From assembly GCA_005789375.1 (NCBI GenBank), contig SXXZ01000227.1, positions 1 through 14,246 on the forward strand: a stretch of 14,246 bases of DNA, in the 5' to 3' direction. This DNA comes from Verrucomicrobiales bacterium. Its GTDB lineage: Bacteria > Verrucomicrobiota > Verrucomicrobiae > Limisphaerales > UBA9464. The notes below the pieces were generated by a model. It did not search any database and was not told where the DNA came from. It saw only the letters and a program-made list of their open reading frames with translations. Below are positions 1 through 7,434 of the stretch, one piece after another (within the stretch, counting starts at the first letter, position 1; each line of letters begins with the position of its first letter). A program made the position numbers and the translations under genes.

Positions 1-560
1 ACAACAAGCCCACGCAGGAAGGCGTGTATCAGCACTTCGCGGCCATCGCCCGGTCCACCCGGTTGCCCATTTTGCTTTACAGTATCCCAGGTCGTTGCGG
101 CATCGAGATCGGTGTCGACACCGTCCAGCGCTTGGCCTCGGAGTTTAAGAATATCGTCGGCATCAAAGAAGCTGGGGGCTCTTGCGACCGAGTCAGCCAA
201 TTGCGGGCGGTCTGCGGACCGAAGTTCGAGATCGTCAGCGGCGACGATTCCCTGACGCTGCCCTTCATGAGCGTCGGTGCTCAGGGCGTCATTAGCGTGG
301 CCTCCAATGTGGCTCCGCGCGAGGTGTCTAAGATGGTGCGCGCGTTTGCGGCCGGGGATGCCAAGGGGGCGCTGAAGTTGCACACCCGCTTGTACCCGCT
401 CTTCAAGAACCTCTTCGTCGAGACCAATCCGTCGCCGTGCAAGACCGCGTTGGCGTTGAAGGGGATGATGGGCGAGGAAGTGCGCCTGCCGCTGGTGCCC
501 TCGTCGACCGCCACGCGCGAGTTGATCCGCAAGACCTTGACCGAGGCGAACCTGCTCTGA
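1..560 (+). CDS. dapA: 4-hydroxy-tetrahydrodipicolinate synthase, 3' part (5' end outside window)
   Basis: Condenses pyruvate with aspartate semialdehyde, the first committed step of diaminopimelate/lysine synthesis, in the cytosol. The frame is open from base 3 and gives 185 residues of a family usually about 290 long, so roughly the first 105 lie upstream of the window. The fragment opens with NKPTQEG, the family's conserved stretch after strand 4. It then shows LLYSIPGRCG, with the catalytic tyrosine at fragment residue 26 and the carboxylate-binding arginine at 31. GIKEA follows, with the Schiff-base lysine at residue 55 (codon 165-167), then the conserved SGDDSL segment. The C-terminus is complete. 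Related aldolases (N-acetylneuraminate lyase, other DHDPS-like lyases) share this fold, but the YxxPxR and GIKEA context is typical of DapA. No other lysine gene is visible. rpe begins 91 bases downstream. Confidence 0.93.
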   Translation, partial: NKPTQEGVYQHFAAIARSTRLPILLYSIPGRCGIEIGVDTVQRLASEFKNIVGIKEAGGSCDRVSQLRAVCGPKFEIVSGDDSLTLPFMSVGAQGVISVASNVAPREVSKMVRAFAAGDAKGALKLHTRLYPLFKNLFVETNPSPCKTALALKGMMGEEVRLPLVPSSTATRELIRKTLTEANLL

Positions 561-651
561 GCCCCGGACTCGGTTGCAGCCCGGAGTCACCCGGAGTCTC
601 CTGAACCTGTGGGTTGCCCCCGATCTGGACCTGTTTCAACCTACCCTCCCG

Positions 652-1323
652 ATGATCATCGCCCCCTCTCTACTGGCCTCGGATTTTGGTCGCTTCGCCC
701 ATGAGGCAGCGCGCGTCCAGCGTTCGAGTGCGGAGTGGTTGCATTTGGACATTATGGACGGGCACTTCGTCCCGAACATCTCTTTCGGGCCTGAGGTGGC
801 CAAGGCGGTGCGTAAGGTGTTTCGGCGGCACCTCGACGTTCACCTGATGTGCTCGAAGCCGGAGATCTTGCTCGAGCCGTTCGTGAAGGCCGGGGCCGAT
901 TCCATGACCATCCACGTGGAGTTGGGTGATCTGGTTAATCCGCTCTTGTGGCGCATCCGGTCGATGGGCAAGCAAGTGGGGTTGGCCATCAATCCGCCGA
1001 CGAATATTGATGCAGTGAAGCCCTACCTGGCCCAAGTGGACCTAGTGCTGGTGATGACGGTGAATCCCGGATTTGGCGGGCAGTCATTTATCGAAGAATG
1101 CGTGCCCAAGATCCAGCGGCTCGAGGTCTGGCGTCGGGAAATGGGTCTCAAGTTCCGCATTCAAGTCGATGGCGGTATCAACGACATCACCGGTCGTGAA
1201 TGTGCCCGAGCGGGTGCGAATGTCTTCGTGGCCGGCACGCATCTCTTCGGCAAACGCAATATGGGTCAGGCGGTTCAGCGCTTGCGGGAACGGTTGATTC
1301 CGGCCGCCCAAGAATTGCTCTGA
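652..1323 (+). CDS. rpe: Ribulose-phosphate 3-epimerase
   Basis: Interconverts ribulose 5-phosphate and xylulose 5-phosphate in the pentose phosphate pathway; a cytosolic TIM barrel. The ATG at 652 gives 223 residues, the usual family length, and starts directly with MIIAPSLLASDF, the typical first strand carrying Ser10. Metal and catalytic positions are present: His31 and Asp33 in HLDIMDGHFVPN, His64 in VHLMCSKPE, and Asp173 in QVDGGIN. The signature VMTVNPGFGGQSF lies at 134-146, and the phosphate-binding AGANVFVAGTHLF is near 187-199. A TTG at 574 would add 26 residues with no family similarity, so it was not chosen. No Shine-Dalgarno sequence precedes the ATG. The gene is complete. Confidence 0.97.
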   Translation: MIIAPSLLASDFGRFAHEAARVQRSSAEWLHLDIMDGHFVPNISFGPEVAKAVRKVFRRHLDVHLMCSKPEILLEPFVKAGADSMTIHVELGDLVNPLLWRIRSMGKQVGLAINPPTNIDAVKPYLAQVDLVLVMTVNPGFGGQSFIEECVPKIQRLEVWRREMGLKFRIQVDGGINDITGRECARAGANVFVAGTHLFGKRNMGQAVQRLRERLIPAAQELL

Positions 1324-1368
1324 ATCGGCGGACGGTCCGAGTTCTTGGCCGGTGTTTGGGCTCGGATG

Positions 1369-1428
1369 TTCGGTCCGGTTTTCGGTCCGGTTTTCGGTCC
1401 GGTCTTCGGTCCCGTGTTTGGTTCGGTC
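1369..1428 (+). repeat. 12-bp tandem repeat, about five decaying copies
   Basis: The unit TTCGGTCCGGTT occurs perfectly at 1369-1380 and 1381-1392. A one-base variant is at 1393-1404, and weaker copies are at 1405-1416 and 1417-1428. It fills about half of the 126-base gap between rpe and the EamA gene. The unit length is a multiple of three, and the frame is open and in phase with the downstream transporter, so it would read as repeated Phe-Gly-Pro-Val if translated. Whether it is translated is unknown; it is probably slippage-generated non-coding sequence. Confidence 0.9.
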
Positions 1429-1449
1429 TTGGAACCCTCCTTCTGTGAA

Positions 1450-2337
1450 ATGATTCCATCCCTCTTGGCCATGGTGCTTTTCGCCGTTTCATCGGTGAGC
1501 GCCCGTCGATCGGTGGGCATCTTCGGACCCGCAACGGCGAATTTCTTCCGGCAAATCCTCGCCGTTCTGCTGTTGGTGGCCTTTGTTCTCATGATGGGCT
1601 CCGGATTCTCCGGTCCGTCCCTATCCTGGTTCTTATGGAGTGGCGTGGTGGGCTATGGCCTAGGGGATGCCGGGGTATTTCTGGCACTGCCTCGGTTGGG
1701 TTCCCGACTTACCTCCCTCATGACCCAATGCCTCGCGGCTCCGATCGGAGCACTTCTGGAATGGGCCTGGCGTGGGCAGGTCCCCACCGGTGTACAACTT
1801 GTGGCGGGTTGCACGATCTTAGCGGGCGTGTTCTTGGCATTGGCGCCACAGCGCGGATCTGCCTGGGCGGGCGTGGAGTGGAAATCCGGTGTGTGGTTTG
1901 GACTGCTGGCGGCACTCGGACAATCCGGTGGGGCTGTCCTGAGCCGACAGGGGTTCGAATTGGCGAGGCTGGCTGGAGAGCAGGCGCACCCCATGACGGT
2001 GACCCTCCAGCGGGCCTTGGCCGGTTTAGTGGTGGGCGGACTCTGGTACGGAGCGGCCCGCCTCCGTTCCGGTCCGATTCCCTTGCGCCCGGCTCTCTTA
2101 AAGGGGCGCGATTGGCTTCTGGCCAACGCCTTGGCCGGTCCGACGCTGGGGGTGGCGTGCTACCAGTGGGCGTTGGCCCGGCACCCGGTTTCCCAGGTGC
2201 TGCCAGTGGTCGCCATGGTGCCACTGGCCGTCATTCCGCTGGCCTATTGGTTGGAACAAGAGCGGCCCACTCGACGGTCCCTCATTGGAGGCGTGCTCGC
2301 CGTGGCGGGCGTGGTCGGATTGGCGCGCTATTCTTGA
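1450..2337 (+). CDS. EamA/DMT-family membrane transporter
   Basis: Integral inner-membrane protein of the drug/metabolite transporter superfamily; the substrate cannot be told from sequence. From the ATG at 1450 it is 295 residues, the normal length for a ten-helix EamA protein with two homologous five-helix halves. Hydrophobic helices begin at once (residues 2-18) and recur throughout. The first half has the loop ATANFFRQ after helix 1. The second half ends with GPTLGVACYQWALA, VLPVVAMVPLAVIPLAYWLE, ERPTRRSLIGG and a last helix AVAGVVGL, a typical EamA C-terminus. The frame is open further upstream, back to the rpe stop. A TTG at 1345 would add 35 residues including the FGPV repeat, but it would put a low-complexity tail before helix 1, so ATG 1450 is preferred. 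No Shine-Dalgarno sequence is visible. Confidence 0.88.
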   Translation: MIPSLLAMVLFAVSSVSARRSVGIFGPATANFFRQILAVLLLVAFVLMMGSGFSGPSLSWFLWSGVVGYGLGDAGVFLALPRLGSRLTSLMTQCLAAPIGALLEWAWRGQVPTGVQLVAGCTILAGVFLALAPQRGSAWAGVEWKSGVWFGLLAALGQSGGAVLSRQGFELARLAGEQAHPMTVTLQRALAGLVVGGLWYGAARLRSGPIPLRPALLKGRDWLLANALAGPTLGVACYQWALARHPVSQVLPVVAMVPLAVIPLAYWLEQERPTRRSLIGGVLAVAGVVGLARYS

Positions 2338-2415
2338 GGGATAGGGAGTTGTTTTTGAGGCTCCGCGATCAAGAGACCCTTTCGTAGCAAGCGGCTCAGG
2401 GATTCCCGAGTAATC

Positions 2416-2440
2416 ACGGGCATTTGGATCTAAATCCCGT
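2416..2440 (+). promoter_or_regulatory. Hairpin in the EamA-cytochrome intergenic region
   Basis: The arms ACGGG(C)ATTT at 2416-2425 and AAATCCCGT at 2432-2440 pair over nine base pairs with one bulged C, closing a six-base loop (GGATCT). It lies 79 bases after the transporter stop and 60 bases before the cytochrome start. No run of T follows, so it is not a textbook Rho-independent terminator. It may end the upstream transcript or sit in the cytochrome leader. An alternative pairing of CGGGCA (2417-2422) with TGCCCG (2441-2446) overlaps it. Confidence 0.4.
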
Positions 2441-2485
2441 TGCCCGACACTTCGGGGTACGGCTAGTTTTCCTAATCAAAAAATC

Positions 2486-2492
2486 AGGGGAG
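2486..2492 (+). promoter_or_regulatory. Ribosome binding site of the cytochrome gene
   Basis: AGGGGAG lies eight bases before the ATG at 2501. It is one of the few clear Shine-Dalgarno sequences in the window and fixes the start of the secreted cytochrome. Confidence 0.7.
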
Positions 2493-2500
2493 TCCAAAGC

Positions 2501-3394
2501 ATGTTGAACAGAGATTCCTTGGTGGCAGTACTGATAGGGTTGCTGACGTGGTCCGCGACCGGGCAGGTGGATGCCGCCGATGGGGCCGGCCTCGTTGGAT
2601 CCATTCGGCCGACCCGTTCTTCGCCGACCGACCTCGAGGTGTCGGGACCTTTTCCGAGTGGTCGCACCAATGGGTTCATCCCGCGCGAGCGCTTGATGGA
2701 ACTGCCGCTGACGGTGGTCACCAATTCCATGGACCTGGCCCGCAAGGCCCCGGCCGTGTATCGGGGCATCCCGCTCCCGCAACTCCGATCACTCGTAGGT
2801 CTGGATGCATCCAGCGCTGACACGCTCTTTGCGGTTTGTAGCGATGGCTACTCGAAGGAGTTCCCGGCCGATTATTTGGAGGCGTTCCATTCGATCTTGA
2901 TTCTCGAGATCGACGGTGCCGGCCCGGAGGCCTGGGGCCGCAGCACGCTGACCGGCCTCCAGATGGCGCCGTACTACATCAACGCCGCGGACTTCAGCCC
3001 GCGAGCCGATCAGACGGTCCTCGGGAGGCCTGAGCCCCTGCATTTCCCGTACAGCGTGGTGCGCATCGAATTTCGGACGGCGGCGGCCACGCTGGACCGG
3101 ATCCGCCTGACGGGAGATGCCTCGAAGTTGGCCAGACAGGGACAGGAGATCGCCATTCGCGAATGCTTCGGTTGCCACGGACATGCCGACTTCGGGGGCA
3201 CCCTTTCCGGAAGGCCCTGGCTGCTCATCAAGACCTGGGCGTCGAACACCAACTACTTCCGAAAGTACGTGGTCAAACCGAAGTCGGTGCAGCCGACCTC
3301 GAAGATGCCGGCGTTCACGGATCTTGAGCCGAAAGTGCTCGATGCGTTGCAGGCCTATTTCCGGGAACTTCGCGTTACCAACGTCCCCCGCTGA
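2501..3394 (+). CDS. Secreted monohaem c-type cytochrome with N-terminal molybdopterin-oxidoreductase-like domain
   Basis: Predicted exported electron-transfer protein of 297 residues. Residues 1-25 form a signal peptide: Asn/Arg near the N-terminus, hydrophobic LVAVLIGLLTW, and cleavage probably near VDAADG. Residues about 60-200 (FIPRERLMELPL, VYRGIPLPQL, CSDGYSKEFPADYL, LILEIDG) resemble the short form of the sulfite-oxidase-like molybdopterin-binding fold. I see no convincing Mo-ligand cysteine, and this assignment is from memory of motifs. The C-terminal domain is a small class I cytochrome c, with CFGCH at 222-226 binding haem and Met269 in SKMPAF as the likely sixth ligand. The start is supported by a strong ribosome binding site. 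The partner enzyme is unknown. The next gene, xerC, is unrelated. Confidence 0.85.
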   Translation: MLNRDSLVAVLIGLLTWSATGQVDAADGAGLVGSIRPTRSSPTDLEVSGPFPSGRTNGFIPRERLMELPLTVVTNSMDLARKAPAVYRGIPLPQLRSLVGLDASSADTLFAVCSDGYSKEFPADYLEAFHSILILEIDGAGPEAWGRSTLTGLQMAPYYINAADFSPRADQTVLGRPEPLHFPYSVVRIEFRTAAATLDRIRLTGDASKLARQGQEIAIRECFGCHGHADFGGTLSGRPWLLIKTWASNTNYFRKYVVKPKSVQPTSKMPAFTDLEPKVLDALQAYFRELRVTNVPR

Positions 3395-3477
3395 GGACCG
3401 GCGATCCGGCGGGGATTAGCACAGTAGTATTGCAACTGGGCCCACGTGCGTGTCGTTTTGGCCTGTCGAAATCCACG

Positions 3478-3483
3478 AAAGGA
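3478..3483 (+). promoter_or_regulatory. Possible ribosome binding site of xerC
   Basis: AAAGGA lies 15 bases before the GTG at 3499. The spacing is longer than ideal, so it supports that start only weakly. Confidence 0.3.
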
Positions 3484-3498
3484 ACCTACCCTTGTGGC

Positions 3499-4449
3499 GT
3501 GGCGGAGACACCTCCATTGGATCCCTTGGCATCCGGCTTTTTGGCCGATTTAGGGGCGGTGCGGGTGGCTTCTGACTACACGGTCCGCAACTATCGGCAG
3601 GCTTTGGAGGAATTCTCGGAGTGGCATCGGGGTGTTGCCGCAGGAGCCGCCCCAGACTGGGTCGCGCTTTCACGGGATCATTTTCGGCAGTACTTGCGTT
3701 GGTTGGGCCGAAAGCGCTTGGGTCGTGCTTCGGTGCGCCTTCGGTTGAGTGCTTTGCGCACCTTCTACCGGCACTTATTGCAGCAGAAAGCTGTCGTTGA
3801 GCAACCGGTTCGGGGTTTGCGAGTCCCGAAAGAGGAACGTCGGTTGCCTCGATTTCTATCGGTGCCCGACATGGAGCGATTGTTGCAGGCTCCCCTCGAG
3901 GAACACCGCCGCCTGCAATCCGTGGCCGATACGGGGTCAGCCCCCGATCCCACGGAGTGGTTGAGGGATGCGGCGGTCCTGGAATTAATTTATTCGGCGG
4001 GCCTGCGGGTCAGCGAAGTTTGCGGGTTGCGGGTCGATCAAGTGGATCTCAGCGGCCGGACGCTCCATGTCCTCGGCAAGGGGCGCAAGGAACGGGTGAT
4101 TCCCTTCGGAGGTCCGGCGCTGGCCGCGTTGGAGGCCTATTGGCGATGGATCGGGCCTCAGCAAAAACCCTCGGATCCCGTGTTTCAGGGGCGCGGCGGG
4201 GTTCCGTTGAGCCCCATCCGGGTTCAGACCCGCCTGAAGCGGTATTTGGCCCAGGCCGGGCTGGACCCCGCGCTGACGCCCCACAAACTGCGCCACAGTT
4301 TCGCTACCCACCTCTTGGAGGACGGGGCGGACTTGCGGGCCGTCCAAGAGTTGCTCGGACACAAAAACCTCAAGACAACCGAGGTTTACACCCATGTCAC
4401 CGTGGAACGTTTGAAAGCCGTCTATGCCGCGGCCCATCCCCGAGCTTGA
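3499..4449 (+). CDS. xerC: XerC-like tyrosine recombinase
   Basis: Site-specific recombinase that probably resolves chromosome dimers at dif with a XerD partner (role inferred from the family). From the GTG at 3499 it has 316 residues, close to the usual 295-310. The N-terminal SAM-like DNA-binding domain covers about 8-105 (SDYTVRNYRQALEEF). The catalytic domain has the full set: Arg170 (SAGLRVSEVCGL), Lys194 (LGKGRKERVIP), His262 and Arg265 (HKLRHSFATHLLEDGADLR), His288 (LLGHKNL) and the nucleophile Tyr297 (EVYTHV). The C-terminus VYAAAHPRA resembles XerC more than XerD. About 15 extra residues (near 136-155) sit between the two domains compared with typical Xer proteins. The start is uncertain: a TTG at 3430 or TTGs at 3517 and 3526 are possible. 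No phage genes or att sites flank it, so it is not an element integrase. Confidence 0.92.
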   Translation: MAETPPLDPLASGFLADLGAVRVASDYTVRNYRQALEEFSEWHRGVAAGAAPDWVALSRDHFRQYLRWLGRKRLGRASVRLRLSALRTFYRHLLQQKAVVEQPVRGLRVPKEERRLPRFLSVPDMERLLQAPLEEHRRLQSVADTGSAPDPTEWLRDAAVLELIYSAGLRVSEVCGLRVDQVDLSGRTLHVLGKGRKERVIPFGGPALAALEAYWRWIGPQQKPSDPVFQGRGGVPLSPIRVQTRLKRYLAQAGLDPALTPHKLRHSFATHLLEDGADLRAVQELLGHKNLKTTEVYTHVTVERLKAVYAAAHPRA

Positions 4450-4778
4450 GCCCGAGCCGCTCGGAAAACTTCAAGGTCTTAGCCGGAACCATTTCAATTA
4501 GATCGGTTGTGCTGGCTGCGTCTTCTTCCGCAAGAGCTTCGTTGTTCGCTCGATCTGGGTCTCAACCATTGGCCTACAATCGGCCCGCGCCTCGCTCTCG
4601 CCTCGTCTTGCGAAAGAATCCGCCATGCTATCCCTTTCCTCCCAACTGAATCGTTCCGGTTAGAGGTTTCGTAAAGGCTGTGAAAATCGGGGGTATACTG
4701 AAGAACTTTTGACGTATGTGGCTTCGGTGACCAGATTAGGGGCATCGGCCGCACAGCTGCGCCGACACTTTTGAGACC
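4450..4778 (+). other. Gene-free stretch between xerC and clpC
   Basis: 329 bases without a supportable gene on either strand. A small hairpin, CCGAG-CCG-CTCGG (4452-4464), follows the xerC stop directly but has no T run, so it is a weak terminator candidate. The middle part (about 4500-4660) is pyrimidine-rich and shows nothing recognisable. The last 90 bases are the likely clpC promoter and leader. No CIRCE inverted repeat and no CtsR-type heptad repeat were seen. Confidence 0.6.
4694..4737 (+). promoter_or_regulatory. Candidate clpC promoter elements
   Basis: Two partial matches to the housekeeping promoter are present. TATACT at 4694-4699 is a good -10 hexamer but has no fitting -35. TTGACG at 4709-4714 is a good -35, with CAGATT 17 bases further on (4732-4737) as a poor -10. 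Either would give a leader of about 35-75 bases before the ATG at 4779. This is inference from hexamers only. Confidence 0.3.
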
Positions 4779-7304
4779 ATGAGCGAAGAATCCCTCAACA
4801 ACTTTACCCCTCGCGCCCAGCAGGTTCTCGCCCTGGCGCGCAAGGAGGCCGATCGCTTCAACCATAACTTCGTTGGCACCGAACATCTGCTGCTCGGGCT
4901 AATCAAGCTGGGGCAGGGTGTAGCGGTCAATGTTCTCCAAAAAATGGGGCTGGATCTGGATACGGTTCGCCAAGAGGTGGAGAAGGAGGTCCGGGGCGGC
5001 GGGGAGGCCAAGTCGGGCGGCAACATTCCCTACACGCCGCGGGTGAAGAAGGTTTTGGCTCTGGCTGCCAAAGAAGCCAAAGCATTGAACCATACCTATG
5101 TGGGCACCGAGCACATCTTGCTCGGTCTGTTGCGTGAGGGCGATGGCGTGGCAGCCAAGGTGCTCCGGAACTTGGAGGTCGACATCGAGCAGTGCCGCCA
5201 AGAAATCCTCAAGGAGCTCGATCCTCAGTTCCAGGCCGGCGAGGAAGAGGGTGGCGAAAAGGAACCAGCTCCTGAAACCGTTGAAGCCGGTAAGGCTCCG
5301 ACCCGCGGCGACAAGAACAAGGATCAGAAGACGCCCGCTCTCAAGGCCTTCGGTCGTGATCTCACCGAGATTGCCAAGAAGGGCGATATGGATCCGGTCA
5401 TCGGTCGCAGCAGTGAGATCGAGCGGGTCATCCAGATTCTTTGTCGCCGCACCAAGAACAACCCGGTGCTACTGGGTGAGGCCGGTGTGGGTAAAACGGC
5501 CATCGTCGAGGGTCTGGCCCAAGAAATCGCTAAGGGCAATGTGCCTGAGCTGTTGGCCGCCAAGCGGGTGATCACTTTGGATCTCGCGTTGATGGTGGCG
5601 GGCACCAAGTACCGAGGCCAATTCGAGGAGCGGATCAAGGCCGTGATGGACGAAATCAAGAAGGCCAAGAATGTCATCCTGTTCATTGATGAGCTGCACA
5701 CCATCGTGGGGGCCGGTTCGGCCGAGGGAACCATGGATGCCTCGAATATCTTCAAGCCGGCCCTCAGCCGCGGAGAGCTGCAAATCGTGGGTGCTACAAC
5801 ACTCACGGAGTACCGCAAGTACATCGAAAAGGACTCCGCTCTCGAGCGCCGTTTCCAAACGGTCAAGGTGGAGCAGCCGTCGGTCGAAGATGCAATCGCC
5901 ATCCTGACCGGTCTGAAGTCCAAGTACGAAGACCACCACAAGGCCGAGTTCACCTCCGATGCCGTGGAAGCGTGCGTGAAGCTTTCCGACCGTTATATTA
6001 CGGCCCGATTCCTGCCGGATAAGGCCATCGACGTGCTCGATGAGGCTGGCTCCAAGGCACGAATCGGAGCAATGCAGCGACCGCCCAACATTAAGGAGAT
6101 CGAGGCAGAGATCGAGTCACTGCGGCAGAAGAAAGAACAGGCCATCAAGGATCAAGACTTCGAGGGAGCGGCCCAGTTGCGCGATCATGAGAAATCGGCC
6201 AAGGAACGCCTCGAGAAGACGCTGAGCGACTGGAAGACTGCCAAGGACGAGAAGCGGGTGGTGGTCACCGAAGATGACATCCTTCAAGTGGTGGCTAAGT
6301 GGACGGGCATTCCCCTCAAGCGGATGGGACAATCCGACATGCAGAAGCTCTTGGCCATTGAAGACGAGTTGGCCAAATTGGTCGTCGGTCAGAAAGATGC
6401 CGTTGCTGCGCTGGCCAAGGCGCTGCGTCGTGCCCGAACCGACCTCAAGGATCCTAAGCGTCCGATCGGCTGTTTTGCTCTGCTGGGCCCCACGGGCGTC
6501 GGAAAGACACTTCTGGCGCGAACGTTGGCCGAGCAGATGTTTGGCAGCAATCAGGCCCTCATCCAACTCGACATGTCTGAGTACATGGAGAAGTTCACCG
6601 TGAGCCGTCTGATCGGTTCGCCGCCGGGTTATGTGGGTTATGCAGAAGGCGGCCAGCTCACCGAGAAGGTGCGCCGTCAGCCCTATTCCGTGGTCTTGTT
6701 CGATGAGATCGAAAAGGCCCATCCCGACGTGACCAACATGCTCCTGCAAATTCTGGAAGAGGGCAAACTGACCGACTCCCTGGGGCGCGTGGTCGATTTC
6801 CGCAACACGATCGTCCTGCTGACCTCAAACGTAGGATCCGAGGCGTTGCGCAAGCAGGGCAGCATGGGCTTTTCAAAGTCCAGTGACGATGCGAGCTACG
6901 ATGCCATGCGAGGTCGGGTGTTGGATGAGGCCAAGAAGTTCTTCCGGCCTGAGTTCCTCAACCGTTTGGATGACATCGTGGTCTTCCGCTCCTTGGGCAA
7001 GCCCGAGCTCAACATCATTCTCGATCTGGAGATCACCAAGGTGTTGGAGCGGATCCGTCGCAAGAACGTCACGGTCATTCTCGACGACAAGGCTCGGGAA
7101 TTCCTCATCGAGAAGGGCTTTGATCCGCAGTACGGCGCTCGCCCAATGCGTCGAGCCATCGAGAAGCATCTTGAGGATCCTCTCGCCGATGAAATCCTGC
7201 GTGGGACACTGATGGATGGGCAGCCCGTTACGGTGACCGCCGACACGGAGAAGCTGATCTTTAAACAGCGAAGCGAGGCACCCGAGGGGGCGTTGAGTTC
7301 TTAG
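4779..7304 (+). CDS. clpC: ATP-dependent Clp protease ATP-binding subunit ClpC
   Basis: Hexameric AAA+ unfoldase that feeds proteins to the ClpP peptidase in the cytosol. It has 841 residues, slightly longer than typical ClpC (about 810-850). Two Clp_N repeats lie at about 4-70 and 83-147, followed by an acidic linker (150-185). The first AAA module has Walker A GEAGVGKT at 233-240 and Walker B VILFIDE at 299-305. The middle region carries a UVR motif around 438-475 ([15 protein letters not shown]), which marks ClpC rather than ClpB or ClpA. The second AAA module has Walker A GPTGVGKT at 570-577 and Walker B VVLFDE at 638-643. MGF at 696-698 sits where the ClpP-docking loop (VGF/LGF) is expected. 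The ATG at 4779 begins the conserved N-terminus directly. No Shine-Dalgarno sequence precedes it. clpP is not in the window. Confidence 0.98.
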   Translation: MSEESLNNFTPRAQQVLALARKEADRFNHNFVGTEHLLLGLIKLGQGVAVNVLQKMGLDLDTVRQEVEKEVRGGGEAKSGGNIPYTPRVKKVLALAAKEAKALNHTYVGTEHILLGLLREGDGVAAKVLRNLEVDIEQCRQEILKELDPQFQAGEEEGGEKEPAPETVEAGKAPTRGDKNKDQKTPALKAFGRDLTEIAKKGDMDPVIGRSSEIERVIQILCRRTKNNPVLLGEAGVGKTAIVEGLAQEIAKGNVPELLAAKRVITLDLALMVAGTKYRGQFEERIKAVMDEIKKAKNVILFIDELHTIVGAGSAEGTMDASNIFKPALSRGELQIVGATTLTEYRKYIEKDSALERRFQTVKVEQPSVEDAIAILTGLKSKYEDHHKAEFTSDAVEACVKLSDRYITARFLPDKAIDVLDEAGSKARIGAMQRPPNIKEIEAEIESLRQKKEQAIKDQDFEGAAQLRDHEKSAKERLEKTLSDWKTAKDEKRVVVTEDDILQVVAKWTGIPLKRMGQSDMQKLLAIEDELAKLVVGQKDAVAALAKALRRARTDLKDPKRPIGCFALLGPTGVGKTLLARTLAEQMFGSNQALIQLDMSEYMEKFTVSRLIGSPPGYVGYAEGGQLTEKVRRQPYSVVLFDEIEKAHPDVTNMLLQILEEGKLTDSLGRVVDFRNTIVLLTSNVGSEALRKQGSMGFSKSSDDASYDAMRGRVLDEAKKFFRPEFLNRLDDIVVFRSLGKPELNIILDLEITKVLERIRRKNVTVILDDKAREFLIEKGFDPQYGARPMRRAIEKHLEDPLADEILRGTLMDGQPVTVTADTEKLIFKQRSEAPEGALSS

Positions 7305-7350
7305 GCGACTGAGTCAGGAGGGGAATCCCCCACTGCTTCTTAAGGGTCCA

Positions 7351-7393
7351 CAGTGCCCCTCCCGGTGGGTTTTCGCTGGGAGGGTTGGCATTG
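7351..7393 (+). terminator. Strong two-part hairpin between clpC and mlaE
   Basis: An outer stem pairs CAGTGCC (7351-7357) with GGCATTG (7387-7393), with one G-T pair. An inner stem pairs CCTCCC (7358-7363) with GGGAGG (7378-7383), leaving GTT bulged on the 3' side and a 14-base loop containing TTTT. It starts 46 bases after the clpC stop and ends 41 bases before the mlaE start. No T run follows, so it may be a non-canonical terminator of clpC or a leader structure of mlaEFD. Confidence 0.45.
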
Positions 7394-7423
7394 AGGAGGC
7401 CAGTCAGGTACTTTCAAAGACAC

Positions 7424-7428
7424 AGGAA
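7424..7428 (+). promoter_or_regulatory. Ribosome binding site of mlaE
   Basis: AGGAA lies six bases before the GTG at 7435 and supports that codon as the mlaE start, ahead of the in-frame ATG at 7507. Confidence 0.6.
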
Positions 7429-7434
7429 TCTTAC

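Noticed and set aside
1635..2387. 250-codon frame overlapping the EamA gene
   Set aside because: Composition (Arg, Gly, Pro, Ser, Trp rich) is that of an out-of-frame reading of a GC-rich membrane gene; the EamA frame has clear family features.
3499..4449. Integrase of a mobile element or integron
   Set aside because: The protein has housekeeping XerC features, and the flanks show no attachment site duplication, tRNA gene, cassette array or phage gene.
3957..4649. Long plus-strand frame overlapping the xerC catalytic domain
   Set aside because: It lies in another frame of a clear xerC gene, is Gly/Arg/Pro-rich like a GC-driven shadow, and shows no domain.
4494..4886. Minus-strand frame across the clpC start
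   Set aside because: It is antisense to the conserved ClpC N-terminus and has no recognisable product.
7320..7330. GGGGAATCCCC as a hairpin after clpC
   Set aside because: The five-pair arms leave a one-base loop, which cannot form as a hairpin; it is at most a small palindrome.
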